Shown piece after piece: positions 41,936 to 52,474 of a stretch of 64,000 bases of DNA. The stretch is taken from assembly GCA_024803745.1 (NCBI GenBank), contig JANJXV010000025.1:18578610-18642609 (forward strand), given 5' to 3'. A program made the translations under genes and the position numbers. Source of the DNA: Megascapheus bottae (Eukaryota > Chordata > Mammalia > Rodentia > Geomyidae). Below the pieces are notes generated by a model. That model saw only the letters and a program-made list of their open reading frames with translations, was not told where the DNA came from and ran no database searches. Numbering within the stretch: the first letter of the stretch is position 1; every line of letters begins with the position of its first letter.

Positions 41936-42076
41936 CAAGGCCTGTGGATGGGAGAGGTTAGAGAGCTTCCAGAGACCTCAGGTCAATATTTCAGGGAAGC
42001 AGTATTAAAAGCACACAGAACCCCAGGGGTACAGTCCCCTTTACCCAACAGTGACCGTTTATCTTCTGTCTCCTAG

Positions 42077-42133
42077 AATCACCGCCACCCCCATACTCTC
42101 GGCTGTCTCCTCGGGACGAGTACAAGCCACTGG
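42077..42133 (+). CDS. SMAD6: SMAD6 coding exon 2: linker with PY motif
   Basis: A 57-base exon bounded by a pyrimidine-rich acceptor (ctgtctcctag) and donor TGG|GTAAGT. With the leftover G of exon 1 it encodes ESPPPPYSRLSPRDEYKPL, residues 275-293, plus the first base of Asp294. PPPPY (277-281) is the PY motif that in inhibitory SMADs binds WW domains of SMURF/NEDD4-type ubiquitin ligases, which are then directed to receptors. The terminal PL begins the PLDLS motif completed in exon 3. Its length is divisible by three and both ends are phase 1, so skipping keeps the frame. It is too short to appear as a free-standing open reading frame; it was found by matching the expected peptide after the exon 1 junction. 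Confidence 0.96.
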
Positions 42134-42152
42134 GTAAGTGTACCCCCCCCTC

Positions 42153-42202
<50 letters not shown>

Positions 42203-42208
42203 CACACA
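42153..42208 (+). repeat. (CA)n microsatellite next to exon 2 donor
   Basis: About 28 units with one CG interruption, starting 19 bases after the first intron base. Confidence 0.95.
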
Positions 42209-42489
42209 TTCTGGGCTTAAAAGCCCTGATGCTTTGAAATGGGGCATTTTTTTTTTTTTTTTAACAAACATTCCCAGGATTGGGCTAAAGCAGAGCTCAT
42301 AGTTATATCTTGAAATTCCTGCTTCCATCATTAACCTCCATGTGACCTTTAACCAAAGGCTTGTCAGAGAAGAATGGGTTAGAGGTGGGCTGGAATTCTT
42401 GGGATTTCTCTTTGCCTCTTGCCCTCCCTAGCCTTATACTCTTAAAGAGAAGGGGGAGGGAGAGCAGAGGGGGAGGGGGAGAGAATGTT

Positions 42490-42697
42490 GGTATTGAGGG
42501 CTTGAACTAAAGTTCTTTCAGTGTCCCTTGGCTTTTTCTGCTCAAGGCTGGTACTCTACCACTTGAGCCATGCCTCTGCTTCTAAATTTTGCTAGTTAGT
42601 TGAATTTTTTTCTGCCTGGGCTGACTTTGAACTGGAGTCCTTCCAGCTCAGCCTCCTGAGAAACTAGGATTGCAGGTGTGAGTCTCTAGCATTGGCT
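42490..42697 (-). mobile_element. B1-Geo SINE
   Basis: Antisense full-length. Confidence 0.8.
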
Positions 42698-42712
42698 TCT
42701 AAGTGTGTTTTG

Positions 42713-42896
42713 TTTGTCAGTCCTGGAGATTGAACTCGGGGCCTGGGCACTGTCCTTGGACACTTTTTGCTCAAGGCTTGCACTCTGCCACAACACCACT
42801 AACTGGCTTTTTCAATGTATGTGGTACTGAGGAATCGAACCCAGGGCTTTGTGTGTGCTAGGAGAGCACTCTACCACTAGGTTATACTCCAGGTCC
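42713..42896 (-). mobile_element. IDL-Geo SINE
   Basis: Antisense full-length; 42.90-43.30 kb after it is unique. Confidence 0.82.
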
Positions 42897-43302
42897 TCTA
42901 AGTGTGTTTTAATTGTGAGTAACACACCTACTGGGCAACATATTTTTGGTGTATGTTGTGTCCCCATCATCTGTCTTCCTCCCTCTTTAAGTCAAGATGT
43001 TTACCTGGGCAGAAGTCAAAGTTGGGGCAGGTAGGGCCCCACTTAGGTCTGTCCTGTCTGCTAGAGGAGCTTAGTGGTCTGGCAATATCTTTTCAAACAT
43101 CATTCCAAACAAGCCTAATTCAGAGGCAAGCCTTGTGTCCTGTGGAAGCTTGAAGCTCAGAGATTCTGAGGCCTGTGCACCGAGGTTCTTCTGTCTGCGG
43201 TGCTATGATTCCAATGCCAATCAGTGCCTGGGCAGTGGTGGAGCCTGTGGGGGCCTGGCAGAGGGTCCAGGTGGCCTTAGAAGCCCCCGGAGAGTTGTAT
43301 AC

Positions 43303-43500
43303 AATGGCTCGTCCTTGTAACTAGCTACTCAGGAGACTGAGATCCGAGGATTGGGTTCAAAATCCAGCTTGGTGTTCTGAGACTTCAACGTTCAATTAAC
43401 TACCGAAAAGTGGGAAGTAGAGGTGTGGTTCAAGTGGTAGAACACTAGTCTTGAGAGAACAGCCAAGTGAGAATGCAGAGAGCCTGAGTACCAGCACCAA
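43303..43500 (+). mobile_element. B1-Geo SINE
   Basis: Dimer with a shortened head; (AATC)n tail. Confidence 0.78.
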
Positions 43501-43653
43501 AAAAATCAATCAATAAATCAATAAAGTCCTTGGAGAGTGACTGTGACCAGAGCAGTTTCTGCCGGCTTCCAAAGTCAGATGGTGTGTCATTGACTCCATT
43601 CCTGAGAAGGCCAGGGCCTGGATGCCAGTGTTAGTAAAAGGATTCTCCCAACC

Positions 43654-43888
43654 ACTGTATCGGTGGCTCACACCTACAATCCTAGCTACTCAAGAGGCTG
43701 AGATCTGAGGATCACAGCTCAGAGCCAGCCTAGGTAGGAAAGTCTGTGAAACTCTTTATTGCCAATGAACTGCCAGAAAACCAAAAGTGATGCTGTGGAC
43801 ACAAAATGGTAGAGCACTCTCCTTGAGCAAGAGAGCTCAAGGACACCTCCTAGGCCCAGAGGTCAAACTTCAAGTTTCACGACTGACC
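43654..43888 (+). mobile_element. B1-Geo SINE
   Basis: Full dimer with a (CAA)n tail. Confidence 0.84.
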
Positions 43889-43889
43889 A

Positions 43890-43931
<42 letters not shown>

Positions 43932-43933
43932 AA
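43888..43933 (+). repeat. (CAA)n microsatellite
   Basis: About fourteen units grown from the SINE tail. Sequence 43.95-44.28 kb is unique. Confidence 0.9.
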
Positions 43934-44287
43934 CAGTGGGGGGGGGCGGGGAGGTGGGGGGAATTCTCCCAAGAAGGTACACACCATCTCTTAGGACTCT
44001 TGGGGACCCTTGACCCTCACCCCGGGCTTCATGAGATCAGAAGTGGTCATTTTGACCCCCCACAGGGAAAGTGGAGGCTATGAATCAGTGATGGTGTCCA
44101 GTTCAATGATGACCTGGAAGTAGCTGAGGGAGGGGATGGAAACATCCAGTTAGGGAGCATTTAGACCCAGGTGCTAGGCACCAGACCCCTAGTTCCATTA
44201 GAGGAAAAATCCCAGACCCCAACTGTCTAACTAGTTTAGATAGTTATTCCCCAGAGACTTATTGGGCCCTGCAAAAGAACCCTTTGT

Positions 44288-44385
44288 AACGGACAGGTTA
44301 TTCTCCCTCCAGATGGGGCAACTGAGGCCCAGAAGGAGGAAGTGACTCACTGGTGATCTTGGAACTCAGCTACCTGTTTAAACAT
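44288..44385 (-). mobile_element. MIR fragment
   Basis: GATGGGGCAACTGAGGCCCA then GAAGTGACTCACTGG. Confidence 0.55.
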
Positions 44386-44416
44386 GGCTGAGGAGCTACT
44401 GCTATTTTTTTTTTTT

Positions 44417-44622
44417 TCCTTCTTTCAAGCCTGTACTGGGGCTTGAACTTAGGACCTCAATTTTTGGCTTTCTCAGTCAAGGCTGGCTGGTGCTCTACCA
44501 TTTGAGTTGTAATTCCACTTCTGGTTTTCCAACCCAGGCTGGCTTTGAACCATGATTTACAGCTGTTGGTCTCCTGAGTAGGTTGGATCACAGGGATAGG
44601 CCACGGGTGTCTAGTTTGGCTT
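44417..44622 (-). mobile_element. B1-Geo SINE
   Basis: Antisense, missing part of the linker. Confidence 0.78.
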
Positions 44623-44665
44623 ATTTTGTTGTTGGTTATTATTATTATTAGTAGTAGTAGTAGTT

Positions 44666-44861
44666 ATAGGTCCTGGGGCTTGAACTCAAGGTTTGGTTAC
44701 TGTCCTGATCTCTCACACTTGAACCACATCCACATAGCAGAACTTTTCAGTGATTAATTGGAGCTAAAGAGTCTCACCTACTTTCCTGTCTGGGCTGGCT
44801 TTGAACCATCGTCCCTCCAGAGTATAGCTAGGATTATAGGTGTGAGCCACCAGTGTGTACT
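44666..44861 (-). mobile_element. B1-Geo SINE
   Basis: Antisense; (TTA)(GTA)n tail at 44634-44664. The next 300 bases are unique. Confidence 0.78.
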
Positions 44862-45166
44862 TATGCTTTTAAAATGGCTTGGGAAAAATTCCATGGAATT
44901 CAGGATTCAGTGTCAGAAGTCAAGTTCCAGCCACGGTCTACCTACTTCCTATTATTCTGGCTTCCACCATAAGGCAGCTCAAAGTTGAGTTTTGAGTAGT
45001 TGGGACAAGTTGTAGGACTCACAAGGCTAAAGATAGTTATTCTCTGGTCATTGATAAGAGAACTGATGCGTCTTTAACTTCCAGGAAAACTGGAGAGTTG
45101 AAGGGAATAGAATTATGAAGATAACCTAAACCCTTCATCTAATGGGAAAACTTTTACAACTTACTT

Positions 45167-45250
45167 GGGGTTGTAGATGTGGCTCCGTTGGAAGAGAACG
45201 AGCCAATGAGCTAAAGTGTCAGGTACCAAGTTCGAGTCCTGAAAGAAAAA
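45167..45250 (+). mobile_element. ID-like SINE
   Basis: GTAGATGTGGCTCCGTTGG and CCAAGTTCGAGTCCTG, single tRNA-like unit. Confidence 0.55.
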
Positions 45251-45610
45251 TGAGGTGGATCCCGATCTACTGATTTCTTGGTCCTGAAACCGGTGTTCTA
45301 CCTTATTATACTCAGACCCTATTTGCAAGCCCTTGGGTAGTCTGGCAGCTGGGAAAGTCCCTGAACTGCCTTAGGTAAAGACCTCTTCAGATTTAGTCTA
45401 GCTGCCATGATTCGGATGTAACAAGCCGCTGTTTTGCCTCCCTGCTAGATGCTTCGAAGTACTCACTCTGTGGCTGTTTTCACTGAGAAAACAGTACTCT
45501 ATGCTGACTTTGCATTTCCACCTCAAGTGAAAATGGCTGAAACAACAAAAACAAAAACAAAAACCCAGAATCTCTGAGCACTGGGGAATATCAGGTATCA
45601 AATGTAAAAC

Positions 45611-45808
45611 CCAGCCTGGTGTTTGTGGCTCACACCTGTAATCTTATTTACTGAGGAGGCTGAGGTCTGAAGATTGGAAGACTTTGCCTGAACAGCGAAG
45701 TCTGAGACTCTGATTAACCACCAAAAAGTCATTCCATGGCTCAAGTGGTAGAGCACCAGCCTTGAGCAAAAAAGGCACTGAGGCCCTGAATTTAAGCCCC
45801 AGTAATGT
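45611..45808 (+). mobile_element. B1-Geo SINE
   Basis: Dimer with shortened linker. Sequence 45.84-46.56 kb after it is AT-rich then unique. Confidence 0.78.
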
Positions 45809-46563
45809 CCCCTGTCTCCCCAACAAAACCAAAAAAGACACCAAGGGTTATTATATTTTTCAAGATTTTCCATGTACCTTTGTTTCCCCTTAATGTTTTC
45901 CCTTAGAAGTTAATTTTTTGTGTGTGCCCTGACAAACAGTCCCAAGTTGCTTTCTTTTTCTTCTTCTTTTTTAAAAAATATTTTCTTCTACTTGTATTGT
46001 TACTTTTTCATAAACAAAAAGTCAGTTCACTTCTAAGCCTCTGTGATCATGAGATTAAAAAAAAAAAAGAAGAAAAAAAATCAAAATAAAACCCAGAATA
46101 TCCAGTCGGCATCTGGCAAGTAAAAAACCAAAGAGAGAGAGAGAAAGAGAAAAAACAAAACAAAAAAAACCCAGGCCAAATTGGTTACAATTTCATCTTT
46201 CTGTTCCCCAAACCATGTGGTAAAAGTAACAAAATCCTGCAAGATGGAGTAGAATTCTCACTAGCTGGAGGGGGCCTGGGCTAACAAATGGCCCTGGTCC
46301 TGTTCTAAGATTCTGCAGTCCTTTGTGACTGTTCTGGGCCAGGTGGGCTCAGCTAATGCCAGATATGGATTGTGCTGGGCCAAGCAGGAGAGGAAAAGTC
46401 CTGGGTACACATGTCTGTCACCTCCTGGACGGACCTGTCCACCAGGAAACAGCACAGTTTTTCTCCTAGCAGAGGCACAGACAGACCAGGAAAAAGTTCC
46501 CGAAGTCAGCGAGCAGCTTGTCAAAGGTAGAAGAGACAAATATGTCAAAGAATTTTGATTCCA

Positions 46564-46752
46564 GGGGCCAGGAACATGGCCTATTGGTAGAGGGCTTGCC
46601 TGCCATGCATGAAGATCTGGGTTCGATTCCTTAGCACCCCACATACATAGAAAAAGCCAGGAGTGGTGCTGTGGCTCAAGTGGTAGAGTGCTAGCCTTGA
46701 GAAAGCCCAGGAACAGTGCCCAGGTCCTGTGTTCAAGCCCCAAGACGGGCAC
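46564..46752 (+). mobile_element. IDL-Geo SINE
   Basis: Full-length with (AAAT)n tail. Confidence 0.85.
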
Positions 46753-46807
46753 CAATAAAAAATAAATAAATAAACAAATAAATTTAAAACAAAAAATAAA
46801 GCATTTT

Positions 46808-46993
46808 TATTCCAGTCCTGACTACTCAGGAGACTTGAATAAGGATTACAGTTCAAAGCCAACCCAGGCAGGAAAATCCATTAGATTCTTTTCTCTAGTT
46901 AATCACCTAAAAGCTGGAAGTGGAATTGTGGCTCAAGTGGTAAAGTGCCAGCACTAGGCAAAAATGCTAAGGGACATCGCCCAAGCTATGGCA
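46808..46993 (+). mobile_element. B1-Geo SINE, 5' truncated
   Basis: Head starts at CAGTCCTGACTACTCAGGAG. Confidence 0.72.
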
Positions 46994-47104
46994 TAAAAAG
47001 GAAGAAAAAGGAAAGAAAGAAGAAAGAATTTCCTTTCCTGTCTCCCTGTGCTGCACACAGGGCAAAATAAATCTACTCACCATGTAAAATTCTCCCACTT
47101 TTAT

Positions 47105-47222
47105 GTATATACCTTTTAACTCAAGGCCTTCCTCCACAAACAACTTTCCTGTTGAGACTGGCTTTGAACCTTGATCCCCAGATTTCACCCTCCTGAGTAG
47201 ATAGGATTCCAGGTCTGACTTC
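47105..47222 (-). mobile_element. B1-Geo fragment
   Basis: Antisense linker and B1 head. Confidence 0.6.
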
Positions 47223-47247
47223 TTAGACCTATTTTATTTATTTATCT

Positions 47248-47451
47248 TTGGTCAGTTGTTGGGTTTGAACTCTAGGCCTGGGCACTGTCTCTGAGCTCTT
47301 CAGCTCAAGTTCACTTTCAGTTTTCTGGTGGGCCACAGGAAATAAGAATCTCAGGGACTTTTGTGCCCAGGATTAGCTTTGAACTGCAATCCACAGATCT
47401 CAGCCTCCTGAGTAGCTAGGATTACAGGCGTGAGCCACTCACACTCAGCTT
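47248..47451 (-). mobile_element. B1-Geo SINE
   Basis: Antisense, slightly shortened right monomer. Confidence 0.8.
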
Positions 47452-47996
47452 TTTAGACCTGTTTTTAATAACCAGTCCAGACATAGAAAGCTACTCTCAG
47501 CACTGGTTGGGATGTTAGAGACTGAGGGAAAGAAGGTGAGGGGAAAAAGAAAAAAAAAAACAAGTTCATCTGGGCAAATGCTTGAGCCCTTAATTAGAGG
47601 GGTGTAGAGTAGAAAGGGTGAAGATGGCTGTGCTTGTGAAAAGTTTCCCAGCTCCAGTAGGAGAAGGAAGCAAGCAAGGAAGGAAGGAAGCAAGAAAGAA
47701 CAACTTCAAGAATTTTAATGGTTGTAATTAAGTACAGAAACTATGAATTGTTTAGGAGCTTAATTTAACCTTACCCGACAAGGCTCCAAGTTACTACATG
47801 CTCCGTCCCCTGAGCTTAGGTTATTTTTAAGGTGAGCCATTGAAATGTTTCCAGCTGCCAGCGTAGCTAGCTGCAGTCACTGTCTTCCAGAAGAGTAAGG
47901 GGCATGCAGCTCTCCGTGTGTGCACACATGCACACGCCCCTACCCCCAGATGTACAAGCCAGGCCCTCAACTCACTTCTCTCTCTTCTACCAACAG

Positions 47997-48074
47997 ATCT
48001 GTCCGATTCCACATTGTCTTACACTGAAACGGAGGTCAACAATTCCCTCATTACTGCTCCAGGTGAATTCTCAG
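47997..48074 (+). CDS. SMAD6: SMAD6 coding exon 3: linker, completes CtBP motif
   Basis: A 78-base exon after a classic acceptor (tctctcttctaccaacag). It encodes D294 (split codon) then [19 protein letters not shown] and APGEFS, residues 295-319, and leaves one base of the next codon (Asp expected from exon 4). P292-S296 is PLDLS, the motif through which SMAD6 is reported to recruit the corepressor CtBP; it is split by intron 2. V307 and N308 replace the human Ala and Thr as I recall them. The donor CAG|GTTGGT is mediocre; a better-looking in-frame donor lies 12 bases upstream (see findings). Reading through into intron 3 meets TAA at 48080-48082. Confidence 0.95.
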
Positions 48075-48237
48075 GTTGGTAATTTTTATTTTTATTTTTT
48101 TAGTTCTCTTTATATGTTGCTATGGGTTGACTGAGTCACAGGGACTGGGACTGGAATTGCTTTGCTCTCCCTTCTCCCTTTGCTGGTTCTTCTTTGACCT
48201 GTGGATTCCCATTGTTCTGGGGGTGAAGAGCCATCTG

Positions 48238-48335
48238 TGAAGCCAAGGGTAATGGCTACATTTTGTAACCCCATTATTTGAGAGGCAGAGGCAGGAAGAT
48301 CTAGGAGCTCAATGTCTGCCTGAGTAGGAGTCTGA
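48238..48335 (+). mobile_element. B1 monomer
   Basis: GAGAGGCAGAGGCAGGAAGA is typical of simple B1. Confidence 0.6.
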
Positions 48336-48336
48336 A

Positions 48337-48431
48337 CTTTCTTCCCCAGCTGGGCTGGCTTGGAACCACAATTCTCAGATCTCAGCCTCCCGATTACCTA
48401 GGATTATAGATGTGAGCCACCAGCACTCAGC
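48337..48431 (-). mobile_element. B1-head fragment
   Basis: Antisense, abutting the sense B1 in inverted arrangement. Confidence 0.65.
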
Positions 48432-48817
48432 AAGCGTGTGGCAGTTTCAGAGATGGGAAGACTGGAAGAAGCCAAGGCAGGCTGGGAACCACGTAGGTCC
48501 AGCCCCCTGGTGCCCACAAACTCTCAGCTGCGGAGGCCGTGTCCTTCTCTTTTGTATTTGGATATAATCTTTCCTCTCCAAGACTGGCCAAAGATGCTAT
48601 GAACACGGCCATCCTTTGATCTATTTCTGTACCTGCAGGGGTAGAAAAGCCACAAAGGACTTGGAAGCAAGGAGTGTATAAAGATGTTCTCAAATGGATG
48701 ATTCTGCTAACCTCGCAGTAGGTTTGATTTAGATGGGGTTTATTAGCAGTGGCTGTCTGGACAGGACAGGTGACTCTCTGCTCTGAAATTTTCTTTCTAC
48801 CTGTTGTTAATGATGGA

Positions 48818-48820
<3 letters not shown>

Positions 48821-48915
<95 letters not shown>

Positions 48916-48945
48916 GCAGAGGCAGAGACAGAGAGAGACAGACAG
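48821..48945 (+). repeat. Compound (TG)n-(GA)n-(CAGA)n microsatellite
   Basis: (TG) 48821-48852, (GA) to 48892, CAGA-type units to about 48945. About 0.75 kb after exon 3. Confidence 0.95.
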
Positions 48946-48997
48946 AAGTGTTAGAGCACCTGCTGGAGGCTCCTCCCCCATCTGGTTGGTAGGAGAG

Positions 48998-49012
48998 AGC
49001 GCCCCCTGGAGG
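48998..49012 (-). promoter_or_regulatory. CTCF-like core motif (reverse)
   Basis: On the minus strand CCTCCAGGGGGCGCT matches 13 of 14 core positions (T for A at position 3), about 0.9 kb after exon 3. Confidence 0.5.
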
Positions 49013-49311
49013 TCTGGAGGCCTGAAAATTACCCAGTGGACTATTTGGTGTGGCTGCTTTGTGGACTCAGGGGGCCTGTGTTGAGATTTGTGTTCACATA
49101 TCTTAGAAAGGGGCCTTTGGTGCTAGACAATAAAGAGGTGGTCATTGTTCTTGGTTGTGTGGCTATGTAGAGAGCGACAGAGAGAGAAGAGACACAGAGA
49201 CAGAGAGAGACAGAGATTTCCAGTGTCTTGGAATGCTGAAAGATTTGGGGGAAGGTTTTAGGATCTGTCATGGTAAGAGGGTTGACTGAGGTGTTGCGTA
49301 TGCGTGTGTGC

Positions 49312-49445
49312 TAGTACAAAGGGTTGGACTCAGGGCTTTGTGCTCTTTCTCAGCTTTTTTCCTTCTTGAGTCACACTTCCATTTCCAGCACTTTGCTGCT
49401 TGATTGGAGGTAAGAGTCTTGCTTTTGTCTGCCTGGGCTGGCTCT
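49312..49445 (-). mobile_element. B1-Geo fragment
   Basis: Antisense right monomer and linker. Sequence 49.45-50.04 kb is unique apart from a weak MIR-like patch near 49.87 kb. Confidence 0.6.
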
Positions 49446-50042
49446 CAGGCCCCAGCTTCTCCAGTTGAGCCCCTAGTCCCCTATTTTGCCTGAGGTCTTG
49501 ATAGTGGCCTGAGTTCCAGGTGGCTTTACTAGGGAAGCAGAGTGGTCCCCTCTGTCGCCATCCAGGTGTCTTCTAGGTGATGTGTGGCTGTCGCACCAGA
49601 AGGCAGAGATGAGAAGACGTGCCCTGAGGGGTGACTGGTGCTGGTGGGTGGCACACATGATTCATCTTGCCAAGGTGGAGTGAAGATTGACTAGCAGTCA
49701 GAAAAATGATGGCCGGACGCAGGGTTGGGTCTAGCCAGGGCATTTGATGTTCAAGGGCAATCTGTCCTGGTAATGGTGCTTATGGGGACAGTGGCTGACC
49801 TGTGTGGAACTGTACACATGCCTGGCATCTTCATGAGTGCCAGTCGTCTTCCGTGTCACTGATTCTCTACTGTGAGACAGGTGTGATGCTTCTGGGGAGG
49901 AAACCGAGGTATATGGATGAACTCACTGCTTTCATTTCCAGATTGTGAATGGCGACATGGTTTGTAAGCCTTAGCCAGGGTTTCTGTCCCCTCTCCTCAG
50001 TCAGACCCTGATGTTGAACTGCAGTCAAAAGGAGCCAGAGGA

Positions 50043-50108
50043 GCCAGGTACTGGTGGCTCACACCGGTAATCCTAGCTACTCAGAAGGCTGAGATCTGAG
50101 GACCACAA
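50043..50108 (+). mobile_element. B1-head fragment
   Basis: 5' part only. Confidence 0.65.
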
Positions 50109-50327
50109 AAAAGCTTGATAGGTCCAGTGGACTCCTCTCATGTCTGCAATGGGAACACATGCAAAGCTGCCTGACAAGCTGCCTGGACAAGGCTAGTCCT
50201 TCCGGGGCCTTGGTTGTAAGTGGGAATGTCTCAGTTGTTCAGCATACTGGCTTCCTTGTAGTGTCATCCGTGAGACCACACCCCTCTGTTTCCAGAGGGA
50301 ATTCCATACCTGGTATCTCCTCTACTT

Positions 50328-50328
<1 letters not shown>

Positions 50329-50361
<33 letters not shown>

Positions 50362-50388
50362 CACACACACACACGCACACGCACACAC
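50329..50388 (+). repeat. (AC)n microsatellite
   Basis: About 29 units with GC interruptions. Confidence 0.93.
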
Positions 50389-50503
50389 CCGCCACGGCCA
50401 GGCAGGATAAGGCACAGATCCTGAGAGATACCCGGAGACCAGGCACATAGCCAGCACCAAGTAGTGTCCGGGTGGGTTCAGGTACCCTTTGGGTCAGGTA
50501 CCA

Positions 50504-50688
50504 TTCTTTTTTTTTTTTTTTTTGCCAGTCTTGGGCTTGAGCTCAGGGCCTGAGCACTGTCCTTGGATTTTCTCAAGGTTAAAGCTCCACCACTTAAGCC
50601 TTGGTACCACTTCGGCTTTTTTCTATGTATGTGGTACCAAGGAATTGAACCCGGGTCTTCGTGCGTGCTAGGCTAAACTCCCAGCCCC
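50504..50688 (-). mobile_element. IDL-Geo SINE
   Basis: Antisense, lacking the stretch GCAAGCACTCTACCACTA near the head. Confidence 0.82.
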
Positions 50689-50693
50689 TCATT

Positions 50694-50884
50694 GTTGTTT
50701 ATGTGTCAGTATTGGGGCTTGAACTCGGGACCTACCTCATGTTCTTGCTTGACTTTTTATCATTTGAGCCACCGCTTCACTTCTGGCTTTTTGGTGGTAA
50801 ATTGGAGATAAGAGGCTCATATTTTTCTGCCTTGGTTGGTTTTAAACTGTGATCCTGAGATCTTAGCCTCCTGAGTAGTTACTT
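50694..50884 (-). mobile_element. B1-Geo SINE
   Basis: Antisense, B1 end truncated. Confidence 0.76.
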
Positions 50885-51060
50885 AGGGTTAAAAAGGTGG
50901 CTTTTAGCTGTGGTCCACAGCCTGCTGGTGTGATTAGGCTACCAAACCTACACCAGGCTCGTGGGCCAGGCCTTTTGGCTTCCTCCGAGTTTGAGGAACA
51001 GGGTGTTTAGCTTCTGTCTTCAAATGGCATTTGCTGCTTACACGGGCTCACGCGCTCTGC

Positions 51061-51207
51061 TCGAGCGTTTTGGCTCAAGGCTAGCTAGCGTACTACCCAC
51101 TTTGAGTCAAAGCTCCACTTCCGGTTTTCTGGTGGTTTCTTGAGATCCTCAGACCTCAGCCTGCTGAGTAGCTAGGATTTCAGGCCTGAGTCACCAGTGC
51201 CTGGCTT
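51061..51207 (-). mobile_element. B1-Geo SINE, internally deleted
   Basis: Antisense. Confidence 0.72.
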
Positions 51208-51392
51208 CTTCAGCTATTCTTGCCAGCATCTGAACCTTGGGAAGGAGATGAGAGAGCTGAGCATTCCTGTAACTTCCTAGCTTCTCTTTTCATTGTTTCC
51301 TAAAGCACACTGGGACAAAGACTTGCCAGAAAGGACCACTGTCCTGTATTCTAAGACTCTGATAGAAGTTCTCTATCAGGTGATTTATAGCT

Positions 51393-51533
51393 TGGATGAC
51401 CGTGGCTAACGCCTGTAATCTTAACTACTCAGGAAACTAACATTTGAAGATCAAGTGGTAGAGTGCCAACCTTGAGTGAAAAAGCTCAGGAACAGTGCTC
51501 ACATCCTGTGTTAAAGACTCAGTCCCAGCATCA
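51393..51533 (+). mobile_element. B1-Geo SINE, internally deleted
   Basis: Head fused directly to the right monomer (GAAGATCAAGTGGTAGAGTG). Confidence 0.74.
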
Positions 51534-51724
51534 AAAGAAAGGCAATTTTTATTTGAAATAGAGAAGGGAATGGGGGAAAATGAGATGATTGGGAGGGGTG
51601 GGGGGAGGGAAACAGATAAAAACAGGAGGGGTATCAATGTGCGAGAAGTAATGCACCTGCTACCTGACGAATGTAACTATAACCCCTCTATACATTATGC
51701 CGACAGTAAAGAAAAAAGAAAGGC
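51534..51724 (+). mobile_element. L1 3'-end fragment
   Basis: GGAGGGGTGGGGGGAGGG purine run, then CTACCTGACGAATGTAACTA, TAACCCCTCTATACATTAT and an AAAGAAAAAAG end. Confidence 0.55.
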
Positions 51725-52170
51725 GATTTTGAGTTGGGATTTTTAGGATGTCTAGGAATACACTATAGACAGGTAGAAGAAGGAGGCTTGCCGTAGCACT
51801 GTGTTTGAAAAGCTGTGACTAGAAAGCAAATAGGGAATGGATGGCAAGTCAGGGGAAAGTGGAGTCAGAAGGCTTCCTTGGTTTGAGAGAATGGGTAAAA
51901 CAGGGAGATTGTGTCTATTGAGACCAAGGAATCCTGGGATTCCATGTTGGTCCTGAAGGAGTTTGTCTGGCATTCAGCCATCCTTCCGCAGGGGGTCATT
52001 GTTGGAATAAATGAATGGATTTTTGTCTGGGACAGAGATCCAGAGAGAGTACATACAGATAAAGACAGAAAGATCACACGTAATATTTGATCATCACAGC
52101 CAACGCACAGCTGTGTGCCAGGCATGTTCTTGGACAGTAACACCTAGTCATGGAATTGCAAGAACTTTCC

Positions 52171-52174
<4 letters not shown>

Positions 52175-52202
<28 letters not shown>
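52175..52202 (+). repeat. (TG)n microsatellite
   Basis: About fourteen units. Confidence 0.9.
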
Positions 52203-52203
<1 letters not shown>

Positions 52204-52209
52204 CATGTG

Positions 52210-52430
52210 TGCATGTGCACGCGCCATGTACTAAGGCTTAAATTCAAGGCCTGGGTGCCATCTCTTAGTTTTGCTCAAGGGTGGTGCTCTACCACTTGAA
52301 CTACAACTCCATTTCAGGCTTTTTGCTGGCTCATTGCAGATAGAGTCTCAGGAACTTTTCCTGCCCCGCTGGCTTCAAACTTTGGTCCTCAGATCTCCAC
52401 CTCCTGAATAGCTAGAATTACAGGTGTGAG
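52210..52430 (-). mobile_element. B1-Geo SINE
   Basis: Antisense full-length. Confidence 0.8.
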
Positions 52431-52474
52431 ATTCCAGGGTCCCGTTTGCAGGGATTTCTATTAGACAGATTAAG

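Larger units (their letters stand above)
34724..42076 (+). other. SMAD6: SMAD6 intron 1
   Basis: A 7.35-kb GT-AG intron in phase 1. The reading frame of exon 1 stays open into the intron to a TGG-TAA end at 35175. The first 2.3 kb (to about 37.06 kb) has almost no SINEs, unusual for this window, which fits selection on promoter-proximal regulatory sequence. The centre holds two unique islands annotated separately. SINEs fill 38.6-40.7 kb. Confidence 0.93.
42134..47996 (+). other. SMAD6: SMAD6 intron 2
   Basis: A 5.86-kb GT-AG intron in phase 1. It starts with GTAAGT, runs into a long CA repeat within 20 bases, and ends with a pyrimidine-rich tract and AACAG. It contains about a dozen SINEs, a MIR fragment and a (CAA)n array. 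The final 500 bases (47.45-47.99 kb) are unique. Confidence 0.93.

Noticed and set aside
43135..43320. Cys-rich 61-codon frame with a faint Kunitz-like look (CYDSNANQC)
   Set aside because: Too few correctly spaced cysteines, no continuation and no splice sites; judged coincidental.
48427..49084. 184- and 111-codon frames
   Set aside because: Produced by the compound TG/GA/CAGA microsatellite.
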